A DNA stretch of 64,000 nt from Amphirosellinia nigrospora (taxonomy: Eukaryota > Ascomycota > Sordariomycetes > Xylariales > Xylariaceae). The DNA lies in contig SCHM01000003.1 of the NCBI GenBank assembly GCA_004123355.1, forward strand, positions 930,001 to 994,000. The letters are read 5' to 3'. Shown piece by piece: positions 37,601-47,203 of the stretch. The notes beneath the pieces were generated by a model. That model saw only the letters and a program-made list of their open reading frames with translations. It ran no database searches and was not told where the DNA came from. The number at the start of each line of letters is the position of its first letter. Within the stretch, counting starts at the first letter, position 1. The translations under genes and the position numbers were made by a program.

Positions 37601-39227
37601 ATGAGAATCATATGGCTTTGCATAAACTTATTTCTAGTTCTACGATTTCGATCGAGCCTTGCCGTCAAACCTGTAGATTGTGTCGCTCGGACCGCAGAGG
37701 CTCGTGTCAATGGCCATCCCGGCGTCCCTGATTCTGTATGCGAATGGTTGGGAATCCCGTATGCATTTCCTCCAACTGGTCAACTTAGGTTTGCGTTGCC
37801 GGTGAAATTTTATCTTAAAGGGTCCATAGCCGCAGATCACTACGTAAAGCCACTCCATCTCTCGATATTCAACACTCACAAGTTTACAGGGTTTTGACTG
37901 TCCGCAAACTCCTTCCAGCCCGTTTGCGTACCCCAATGCCACAGCGCAATATTCAAGGATATATGCCAACTTCGTCAATCAACTGAACAACACGCAGAGT
38001 GAAGACTGTCTTACGCTTAACATATGGTCAAGGAGATACAGATCTCGACGTGTATTGAAGCCGGTGATTGTGTGGATTCACGGTGGCCGCTTCTCTGCTG
38101 GTTCGAGCCATACACCGTTCTACCACGGCGGTAACCTCGCCGGCGCGCGAGATGTCGTCGTTGTTACGTTTAATTTCCGCATGAACATCTTCGGATTCCC
38201 GGGTTCGCCCGAGACGACACAAAACATCGGCTTTCTCGACCAGCATACGGCCGTTAAATGGGTCTACGAGAATATCGCAGCGTTCGGCGGTGACCCGGGT
38301 CGTATCACCATCATCGGGCAGTCATCTGGCGCCGTGGCAGTTAGCAACTGGGCGTACGCTTTCAAAGACAACCCCATCGTCACAGGAACGATGTCTCATT
38401 CGGGCAGCGTATTCTCATTCCCCCTTCTGGACGCCGACCTAGCTGGTGCTCATTGGAATCACGTCGCCTCAACACTCGGCTGTGGAGCTTCTGGCTCGGT
38501 GCTCTCGTGCATGCGGTCTGAGAATATCTCCTTCCAATCGATACTGAGTGCCGTCAAGGCCGTGCCGCCAATGCCCGGAAACTCTCCCACGCGCTCGGTG
38601 CCTCCATTTCAAGCTACCGTGGATAATGCCACCGTCTTCTCTGTATCTGAGTACCTTTCGCGACTGAAGTCTGCAAAATTTGCTCCACTGCCTCATTTTC
38701 AGATACACGGGGACCACGAGTCCGGCTTCTACCGGATTTCGGCTCTCGCGCAAGGGCAGTCGTTGCCCGAGAGCGACTGGGAAGAGTTCGAGCTCGAGTC
38801 TTTCACGTGTGCCACGGCTGCCGAAACGTACTGGCGGTCTAGGGCCGGCGTGCCCACCTACCGCGCGCGATACATGGCCGACTGGGGGAATCTGAGGCTC
38901 TACGATCCCCCGTCAAGCGGTGCGTACCACGGCGTCGAAATCAACATGGTGACGGGAAATTCTGAAGCCGTCAGCGGTATTGCGCCTTCGTCACATGAAG
39001 CCGAACTCACGGGCTTTATGCAGACGGCCTGGGTGGCCTTTGCGACGGACCCGGCTCGAGGATTACTTAGGCTGGGTTGGCCACACTATCAAGCTGGCGG
39101 AGAGTCGCTGGTAAGGCTGGGGGTTCAAACTACGCCAGTGGTTGATGTTGTCTCCTCACGAATGTATGATAATGCATGTCCTAGTCTGAATTTGTCCTTT
39201 TGGGATGGTTTTATCCCTTCATATTGA
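37601..39227 (+). CDS. Secreted type-B carboxylesterase/lipase
   Basis: Alpha/beta-hydrolase of the cholinesterase/lipase family, 512 residues and uninterrupted. Exon 1 (37601-37801) encodes a signal peptide (MRIIWLCINLFLVLRFRSSLA), AEARVNGHPG and EWLGIPYAFPPTGQLRFALP. The intron 37802-37889 joins in phase to GFDCPQTPSSPFAYPNATAQ. Further marks are SEDCLTLNIW, the oxyanion-hole VIVWIHGGRFSAGSS, NFRMNIFGFPGSPETTQNIGFLDQ, the nucleophile elbow ITIIGQSSGAVAVSNWAYAF, and the catalytic-His region GAYHGVEINMVTGNSE. The elbow reads GQSSG instead of the common GESAG; the Ser is intact. Possible N-glycosylation sequons (for example NAT, NIS, NLS) fit secretion. Substrate unknown. One of the few longer genes here without any frame slip. 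Confidence 0.9.
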
Positions 39228-40297
39228 AAAGAGGCATGCTTCGTTCTGACAATCTACCCCTAATATCCTATCATTGTACTCGAAGACGAAAAAGGGGTAT
39301 TACTATAGCCTCGCAAGCCTCCGTAGACTGGTGTATCCGGAGTCTGACCTGTCTCGGTTCTCGGTATTGGTCTTCGGCGAAGTCATAAGACTCGTGAAAC
39401 TGGTGCGACTCCGTTCGCCTCGTATTCTAAGTCTGCCGAGCTAATTCGTGTGGCAAATGTACACTAACCCGCTGTCTCACATATCTATCCCTTTGAGTAA
39501 CACGACACGCACCATCGCTCTCTGTACTCCTCACCTCCTTGCTATTGATAAAGTCGCATCGAGCGACCCCTTGCTCGGCTTGTCTAGCGGCTATAGGAGC
39601 CCCGTGCGTCCTCTCCGTAGAATATATTTAGAAAGCGGTACAAGCGAAACGTGCAACCCTACCTAGTGATTCGCTGGTCGTCGTAAACTAAATTATGCAG
39701 TACTAATCTCGCGGCCGTAAGGATTGTATTCAAGTGCCATATTATCTTATTCAATAAGGGTATAGCAAACACCACGGGACTGAAAGGCGATATTTAGAGG
39801 AAACAGCTCTGTTACTCAAATACCATTTCTTACTTGTTAAACCTGTTATTGTATTTCCTTTGTATCCTATGTACAAGCCTTAGATATCCATAGGGCATGG
39901 GCGTACCAAACTACCTACCTACTTTTGGTTGGCCTTCAGAATGATTAAGGTAGGTACGCAGTCAAACAATGACTCCTCTACCCAGGCAAGCACACACATC
40001 TTATAAAGTAGCTAGCTGCCCAGTTCTCTGCGCAAAAGTTTGTCGCCTCACTCTCAAACGGACCTCCTTCATAACTTTTTGCCTTCTCGTCTTTCCCACA
40101 GCTTATCACCAACCGCCAGCTGTGCCACTGCCGCTCTCACCTGCGATCTGCGAAACACTCTCTCCGTACCGCTGTTGACGAATCATCCTACAAGGTATGT
40201 GAGCCCAACATCTCCCAGAATCTCTGATCATACTACACTCATAAGTTGTCCATCAAGCGAGTTCCTCTCACTAACCGAGTGCTTCGCCATACATAGG
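39228..40297. other. Intergenic region with repeat copy and a 5'-leader intron
   Basis: Holds repeat copy 2 (39301-39455) and, at its right end, a likely spliced leader for the next gene: an intron at 40195-40296 with GTATGT donor, CTAAC branch-like site and ATAG acceptor ending just before the ATG. TACCTACCTACTT and AAGGTAGGTA stretches occur at 39911-39960. Confidence 0.55.
39301..39455. repeat. Diverged dispersed repeat, copy 2
   Basis: Counterpart of 8255-8405 in direct orientation; see that entry for shared blocks. It lies about 75 bases downstream of the carboxylesterase stop codon, so it may fall within its 3' untranslated region. Confidence 0.55.
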
Positions 40298-40753
40298 ATG
40301 TCTAACAACGCGAAGCGCCGAAAGTTGAACACACCTGATGCCACTGCAAGCGTCGATCCTAACCCCGACAAAGTCGTCAAGGCATTTCTCGTGGGCTACT
40401 GCCCCATCCGCATGTCTCCCGTATTTGCCGAGGCTGTCACCCAGGACGATGGTACTCGTAGTCTTCCGATCATGAATGATAGCCGAGAAAGCCTTCGCTT
40501 CGTGGGACCCAAAGGTTACGAGGAAGACAACTACATCCCCATCACAGCCACCTGTTATGTCGGCGCAATCACGGAGATCAAGAAGTACCTCTACGATTTC
40601 GATGTAGCTTGGGCCCCGCAGGGAGTCGACAAGAGTCAGCTCACGCGACACCGTGATCGCAAAGGACCAGTCGAGGAGGCTCTCGAACAGTTTTTCCGGA
40701 GCATGGGGGCGAGACCCGAAATGACAAGAGCCCTAGCCCTATGTAGTTCCTAG
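40298..40753 (+). CDS. Hypothetical protein, 151 aa
   Basis: Uninterrupted frame MSNNAKRRKLNTPDATASVDPNPDKVVKAF to TRALALCSS. A basic N-terminus (AKRRKL) could be a nuclear signal. The body mixes hydrophobic and charged stretches (VKAFLVGYCPIRMSPVFAEAV, YIPITATCYVGAITEIKKYLYDFDVAWAPQG) and looks like a folded domain; a charged end follows (RHRDRKGPVEEALEQFFRSMGA). Support as a gene: codon-like composition and an upstream consensus intron (40195-40296) whose acceptor ends one base before the ATG. I do not recognise the family. The true C-terminus could lie further on if a base is missing near 40740. Confidence 0.6.
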   Translation: MSNNAKRRKLNTPDATASVDPNPDKVVKAFLVGYCPIRMSPVFAEAVTQDDGTRSLPIMNDSRESLRFVGPKGYEEDNYIPITATCYVGAITEIKKYLYDFDVAWAPQGVDKSQLTRHRDRKGPVEEALEQFFRSMGARPEMTRALALCSS

Positions 40754-42773
40754 AGCAGACCACACAAACTTCTATGCTAATAGCAGAAACACCGACTTCA
40801 AGTAGTCGAGTCGTTTATCCGGTTAGAGGCAGTGTATCGGTCAGGTATGATAGTCCCAGAAAACATCCTCCACAGACATCACAGACGTCTATCAGCTCAG
40901 TGAACGCTTGGCTTATACATTCCAGTCAACCAACCCTAAAGAAGTTGAAAAGATGGAGACGTACGGGCTCTACGATAGATGGTTTCGGAAATGAGATGTG
41001 GTACACGGATCAGGAGAACTTGAGGTAGATGAATGGAATAAGGCGACACTGTTCGTTCGTATCGTCTTTCCTTAGTAGTTGGTCTTGAACTCGTGATTTT
41101 TTTTCACAAGGCAGCAACCTAACATCACGTCTTCCAAATTACCTATTAATCTCTATTAATACACTGCGCTGTTATTAAGTCACCATCTTGCAACTATGTG
41201 TTTTGCCTCGCCGGTTGGTATTAAGATTGCTTGAGGGCATCAGTGGCTCTGTCTGAACTCAGCCGGTTCAATGTCCTGGTATCTTCTCAGCCCCTTTTTC
41301 TTTTCTTCCTCGGCGGCCCCAGCTCACTTTCCACGGCCTGGGTGCTTGTGATGGTTGTGCACTAGGTGGAGGAGCAGTCTGTCCGTGCGAGTAGTGCCGT
41401 ATACCTAACTTGTACTGCGTCCTCTTCTCGTCCTCTCACTTCCATACCTTCTTCGAGATCGCCGCGGCCGCCTCCCGTAACAGATGGCGGAGCTAGCCGA
41501 TGCCATAATCGACCATGATCTTCGAAGGTGTCCACGAGCTTACCTCTGGCGAAGTTATTGTCTGAGAGCTTGGGCAGTTCGTTGTACTCGAATTGAAGCG
41601 GGTAGTCGGGTAGAATGATAGTCTGAAAGGGGGTCGGCCCTCGCAATACGAGAAAGGGGAGGGCCGATGCACGGCAAGCCCGGTGCATCCGGATTGTGAT
41701 GGCTCTTACCATCTGAAGAAACGCTCCACAAACGTATCCTTTCAAGCTGAGGGGGATTCTCGGTCACTTGTCGTGATGGTTTTGGCGCCTGGCGTATGAA
41801 CAAGGCTTGTCGCATTCTATTCTATCCTTCTTCAGGGCCCGTGTCGGCATAAACGGGCAATTCCATCAAGGAACGTGTCGGTCAGTGAGCATAGATATAT
41901 CCGCACGTTCCTATCGTTGAGTCCTAGAGCCCGATTTCTCTTTTTTTTTTCTCGCTCTAAAAAGCCCCCTTTTAACATGAGACATGATGTTGGGCGATAA
42001 GACTTGCCCCAATAGCTGAAATGTCCAAAGTATCCTCCTCGAGATAATGCGCGCTATCTTCAGAATCTGCGACCTGATAACCAGTGATACAATCCTATAC
42101 GCCAGCTCTTTTTCTTCGGGGCTTGCGAAGAATCTCCCCTAGCTCAGGATGCGCTTCTAACAGCTCATTCTAGTCAGACATTTTTGCACTTTCGCTGGCG
42201 CCGGGCGGTAGTTTTTAGCTTCTTGCTTAGGGTTTATTCAAATTAACAGTGATCTAGATAGTGCCCGTCTTGACTTCATAAACTTACAATTGATTTCGGG
42301 GCCGCATCACAGCGAGTTACAGCACATGGCAAAAAGTGGATGCTACGAGCGGTCAAGGATCTAAACTTAGAAGGAAATGGAGGGAGAACAAGACGAAAAC
42401 CGAGGTGAGCTGATCGTCACCCAACTTGAATTGGGAAGTCAGGACCGCACGCTTTCCAGACCATGGTCAGTCGTATTTAGGCGGGTAGGCATTCTTTTGG
42501 CTTCCCTTATATCCTACCCATGCATACCAACAAAGCCTCCCCGGGCACTTGGACATGTAAATCACCGTGAGGCTTTGTTGTCCTGGGTTTGATTCATTTA
42601 TTGTTAACCTGAACAAAGCTTTTTACTAGCTCCCTGCACAATCAGTTCTTCTAGCCACGGGGTTTAAAATCGCTTACTCTTCCTTCCTGCTCTCTTTCTG
42701 GTGCTGTCTCCTATGTAAACCGAGGTGTTATTTGCGGATTAATTCCATTCATATTTCCCACTTAAACGTAGCC
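40754..42773. other. Intergenic region with one doubtful reading frame
   Basis: 2 kb. A possible minus-strand coding stretch at 41362-41815 is listed separately. A T-run at 41941-41951 lies inside pyrimidine-rich DNA. The last 200 bases are a probable leader for the next gene. Confidence 0.45.
41362..41815 (-). CDS. Doubtful hypothetical protein fragment
   Basis: Two overlapping minus-strand frames could make one product: MRQALFIRQAPKPSRQVTENPPQLERIRLW (from 41815), then RMHRACRASALPFLVLRGPTPFQTIILPDYPLQFEYNELPKLSDNNFARGKLVDTFEDHGRLWHRLAPPSVTGG in another frame, ending at 41362. The second stretch has protein-like composition but no motif I know. Could be a real small gene with a base missing near 41715, a gene relic, or chance. 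Confidence 0.3.
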
Positions 42774-43455
42774 ATGGCACCTAAATACAGCCTGACCTCA
42801 TGCAAGATGAGTCCCGATTTTGACTGCGTTGATGTCTCACCCTCACTCATTCATGGCGGTGATGGTGTCGACGGAATGATGGACGGCTTCGAAACTCATG
42901 CGCCATTGTCTTGCCACGACTACACCGAGGCGAAAATTGACGATATTTCCCCTTTTATCATTGACCTCTCGGATACTGACGAAGAAGAAGTTTACACTCC
43001 CCGCCTACAAAAACCACTTTCGCCGGCCAAGGTACGCCAGTACTCGTCAACAGAGGCGGCGTCGAAGATGCAACAATGGACAATTTCGAACTCAAGGCAC
43101 CATTGCCTCGACACAGTGATGTCGACTGCCCTGCCGAGCTTGTTGGCTTGGGTGAATGGGCTGCGGTAGGCAATGGTGATGTTCCCCCGATAGTATTAAT
43201 ACCACAGGAGACGATGTTTACTCGACTGTTTACTCGCCTAATCTTACAAGGACTACTGTCGCCGGTCCGAATACCCCACTAGCAGAGCAGATTGGATTTG
43301 ACGAGGTCACCACGCCCATGATGAGCGGCGACGATATCGTCATGATGGATGCAGGAGATACGCCAAATATATGTACTACTAATGACACTGTAAGTGCCCC
43401 ATTGCGAGGAAAGGTAACTATCAAGAAGGATAACGAGAAAAACCGGCCCCAGTGA
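42774..43455 (+). CDS. Hypothetical acidic protein with an internal repeat
   Basis: Starts MAPKYSLTSCKMSPDFDCVDVSPSLIHGGDGVDG; the first frame continues as MMDGFETHAPLSCHDYTEAKIDDISPFIIDLSDTDEEEVYTPRLQKP. A second stretch in another frame (from about 43034) reads TPVLVNRGGVEDATMDNFELKAPLPRHSDVD. It aligns with the first as S/T-P-x-L, G-V-x-D/G, M-D-x-F-E, A-P-L, H, giving a repeat unit of about 195 nt. A third part (from about 43205) includes TPLAEQIGFDEVTTPMMSGDDIVMMDAGDTPN and ends RPQ-TGA at 43453. The three parts are in different frames, so at least two base errors or short introns are needed. Very acidic and low in hydrophobics; likely disordered. Function unknown. Confidence 0.5.
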
Positions 43456-44354
43456 TGCCGGATGGTGCTGGGGGTTTCCAGGGGCCAGCTTGGATGGCGG
43501 GTTTCCTTCAGCCTAGCTTCTTGCACGACCTGGTGGCGTGTAATCTCAAGGGGATTACGGTTGAGAGTGATAAGATACATTTCTCCTTCGTATAAGTTTC
43601 GTTGCGGTTTGTTGAATAGGCTGGATCACCAGATGAATTTTGTTTCTCTCGTCTCTTCTGCTTCTTCCTTTTTTTAGTTTTCTTGTGTTATTCATTGGAT
43701 AATTTTCTTGGTGCCATGATGCCTTGACTGTTTGTAGGGGTTTTCCTCCATAGTGAAGTATTCCCAGAAACTCCAAAGCTATAGTAAAAGGTTAAGCTAT
43801 CGTTTCTATTGAGAGTTGTCTTCTGCGTTTTTGAAGGTTGGAAGTTGGATGATTTAGGCCCTGATCAGCTAGGTTAATAAGGCGGTGTCAGACTTTGTCT
43901 CATACCTATGAACGAATGTGAGAGTTGCTAATGAGGTAAGAATTGGTTCCTCGATAAAAGCGGATAAGATGAGGCATAAGTTATCCTTGACCTGTGTTAA
44001 GAATTCAATTGAGATGGAACCTTGTCGGTATTATTTGAGAAACTACCAAGAATTATACATAGTCACTAATTCCATTAGATGCCTTTCTCAATATGTTTCT
44101 TCGTGGTGGCTGACCGGGGATTTATGACTCCTCATGGTTTATAATACATGCGGATGGATGATGTGAGCTTATTCAAGCTTCTCAGGGGCTGCCACCTCTC
44201 ATCACTGACAGAGCAAGCTCTATTCCTAACCGTGGACATCCTCAGCACCACAAAGCAGGTCTTCCGTCTACAATGATAGGCGACTTTGCAGAATCATTCA
44301 TGCCTTGACCTTTACTTACCATTCTCGATGATCTAAGTGTCTTTTAATTGCCGC
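43456..44354. other. Convergent intergenic region
   Basis: 0.9 kb between a plus-strand and a minus-strand gene, so two 3' ends are expected. No gene-like frame or repeat seen. Confidence 0.5.
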
Positions 44355-45693
44355 CTACAACCTCTCCTTCGACTTGGCTGCTTCACGAGTCTGCTGCATA
44401 CTCCTCAGCAACGCATACATACTCTGCAGCCTCGGCATCTCAACGCCAGCCTTCCTGGCAATGCGAACCGGGTTCCCCAGGATGACCTCGAGCTCCATGG
44501 GCCGCCCGGCCTCCCAATCCAGCAACATGCTCGGCTTCGCGCCGGCATTCCGCTCGTTGCTGCGGATGATGCGCTCGGGCGTCGCGAGGGTGTCGGGGAA
44601 CGGCGCGCCCAGGACCCCCGGCGCGGCGTCCCAGATCTCGGCCATGACGGCGGCGACGTGGGCGCGCAGCTCCGGGTCCGTCAGCTGGTCGGCGTTGCCG
44701 CGGCCGCCCGACAGCACGGCCGTCGAGTTGAAGGCGGCGTTGATGCACAGCTTGTGCCAGCGGATCGTCTGCAGCTCCAGCTCCGTGTGCGTCTCGACGT
44801 CGCGGACGCCGCCCAGCTCGGTCCACCAGCGCGCCAGCCGCTCCATGCACTCGCGTCCGCGCGCGGCCAGCTCGTCGCGGCGACCGGGTGCGGCGGCGAC
44901 GCCGGCGGCATTGAGACCGTATGTATAGGGGCCCAGACTGATACGCGTCCACCTGTTCTGGCGGATGACGCCCTGCGAGACTTGCTCGGCGCTGACGATG
45001 GTGACGGCGCTCACTATGGGGTTCTGTGGGAAGCGCTCGCGGTAGGGGGCCTCGACGCCTACGCCGTTCTGTATCAGCACGATACACGTGCGCAGCGACA
45101 CTAGCGGCGCGATCATGGCAGCATCGTCTGTCCGGTCCGGGAGAGCCTTGGTGGTGACGATGACGTACTCCCACCCGTCGGCAGGCGGCGATGACGCCGG
45201 CCCATTCGGTTGACGATCAACGGGTTCGTGTGTCGGGACAGCGGCGGACACAGAGGGGAAGACGGCATGGGGATGGAATGTATAGTCGCCGAAGGAGTGA
45301 GTTTTGAGCGACACGCCAGATGATTCGATGGCTTTGTAGTTGGAGCGAGCGGTGAGCGAGGTGAGCACATCGTGGGCTGGCTTTAGGGGTAGGCGGATGC
45401 GTTAGCCGAGACTGAGACTGAGACTGATATGGAGAGACAGACGCAGAAAAGGAGAGGTCGGTGATACGTACGTGGTGTAGTCGCGAGGCGTAGAAGCAGC
45501 CTACAGCGCCGGCACCGACGAAGAGGACGTGTGCGGGCGTGGATGCCGATACGGCTCTTCGAGGCAGTGCGCTCGATTAGCAGTAGTCCAGCCGACGTCC
45601 GAGAATCGCTTCATGCTTCATGTTTAATGCGCGCAAACCGCCCAGCTCAACTCACCGAATCGCATTGCCAGTGCTACTGCCCCGATTCGCCAT
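44355..45693 (-). CDS. panE: 2-dehydropantoate 2-reductase (ketopantoate reductase)
   Basis: NADPH-dependent reduction of ketopantoate to pantoate in pantothenate/CoA synthesis, or a paralogue acting on a related keto acid. Three exons: 45693-45656, 45571-45472, 45380-44355, with introns 45572-45655 and 45381-45471; total 387 residues with no frame slip. The Rossmann loop HVLFVGAGAVGCFYASRLHH bridges exons 2 and 3, followed by VLTSLTARSNYKAI. Further marks are YVIVTTKALPD, VLIQNGVGVEAPYRERFPQNPIVSAVTIVSAEQVSQGVI, and the helical C-terminal domain with WHKLCINAAFNSTAVL (catalytic Lys and Asn region), MAEIWDAAPGVLG, and PSMLLDWEAGRPMELEVILGNPVRIARKAGVEMPRLQSMYALL, where the S-x-x-x-D and E-x-x-x-I-x-G-N pattern is diagnostic. 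The coding DNA is GC-rich compared with its flanks. Confidence 0.93.
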
Positions 45694-46548
45694 CGCGGCT
45701 TTCTAGATAGGGGTAGATAGTATGACACAAACGTACAGTCCTTGCCCTGGACGACTTGTCATGTGGTGTCTATCTGTTTCTGTTGTGGGTGTTGTCTGGC
45801 TGGTGAGTTTGTTGTTGTTTCACTTGTGTTGGAGATTGAACACCCAAGCACACCAGTGCCGCGTATGCTTGGTTAGTTGTTCAGCTACCCTAGAACGGCT
45901 ACCCTGGAGCTGTGGAGATTTCCGTCTCGTAACCGTTATGAAAGGCGATGCAGGGAACTTGAGCCTCATTGTATTTTAAGCTTTATGGCTTTCTAGGCAT
46001 TACGACTTGTGCCAATTATTGATATACGGATGGTTTCCATATTCGACGACGTAAAAACCCAGTTCTAGTCCGTGTCCGGGTCCTCTCCTGTCCACTAACA
46101 CTAACACCTCCGCCGGCATTCGTCCGAACTGTGACTGCCGGGACCCATGTACCGACGGCGACATGCCGTAGCCGTGTTTTCAAGATAGCTACATGTACTT
46201 CTCTGCGGTGACATGTGTCTCTCTCTGTCGGGGTCCGTTGTCTTGCGGCTCTGCCGGCATTCGTGGAAAGAGATACTGGCTTTCAAGCTCAGCGAAGTGG
46301 CCCAGACACACCAGCACAATGAACCATGGTATTGTCACGCCTCATCCGCTGATCCATCCGTCGTCACAAATGATATCGTCTAGATAGCCAGTCGGCTCCT
46401 CCGGAAGCCATGTGGGCGTGTGGACGTGCGTGCGTGCTGAGTCGATCAACAGCTCATCATGATGGCGTCAATAGCCTTTCCACACCTCTCACACAACACT
46501 TACTGTAGCTTCAAACCGTCGTGTTTCCGATGGTCTGCTTCATCTCCT

Positions 46549-46598
46549 ATCGGAGAGCATGGCAGAGCCGGACTGATTACTGCGGAGCGCTCTCCGAT
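46549..46598. repeat. Inverted repeat, 10-bp arms
   Basis: Perfect arms ATCGGAGAGC (46549-46558) and GCTCTCCGAT (46589-46598) with a 30-nt loop. Could form a hairpin or be a dyad site; no function known. Confidence 0.5.
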
Positions 46599-47175
46599 CG
46601 TACATGCCAAGTGTGCTCGCCTCTAGCCATCAAACAACGACCCTTGCAGCTTTGCTCGTTTCGATGTCGCGCCCGCTTCTCACCGTATATGCTGGTCGCT
46701 GCAACGAGCATCATGTCAGCCACAGAAGCCGAGTATTTTCTTGGCTTGCATGACAATTGGGACATGTAAACGGCATACCCAGGTAAAATATCATGCCGTG
46801 CTGTAGCTATCTTTTAGTATAGGAGTCCTATCGATCTATATAGCCTGCCGGCCGCAGACGCGCGACTGCCGCAGTACTATGCCCTACCTACGGACTCCGA
46901 CGCTGTAGTGTACGGCAGGGAGCCAGGCAGGAGGCGCTGTTTGCTGCAAGCAGCCGTCGGAGAATGAAGAAGGACGTGAGAGGGCCAGTCGGGGATTTAC
47001 CTTGGTTCGCAGCGACGAGGGCCGAGCCATTCGAGTCCCGAGAAACTCCACTCGTGCGTAGGCAGGATCGCCGAGAGCAGAACGTCTGCTGTGCGTACTG
47101 TGCCGCACTGCCCGCCTCGATTCTGTCTTGTTAGCTGTAGGTCTCGTCAGCGAGACAGCCCAGTTGAGAGTCGCC

Positions 47176-47203
47176 CGCCAGCCAGCCAGCCAGCCAGCCA
47201 GCC
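47176..47203. repeat. GCCA tetranucleotide microsatellite
   Basis: About seven GCCA units in tandem on the plus strand. Confidence 0.85.

Noticed and set aside
41080-41135. Possible tRNA-like stretch around GTCTTGAACTCGTGA
   Set aside because: No cloverleaf could be drawn: no matching acceptor stem or T-arm.
44440-45174. Long Arg/His-rich frame on the minus strand, and long plus-strand frames in the same place
   Set aside because: Shadows of the GC-rich ketopantoate reductase gene, which has the diagnostic motifs.
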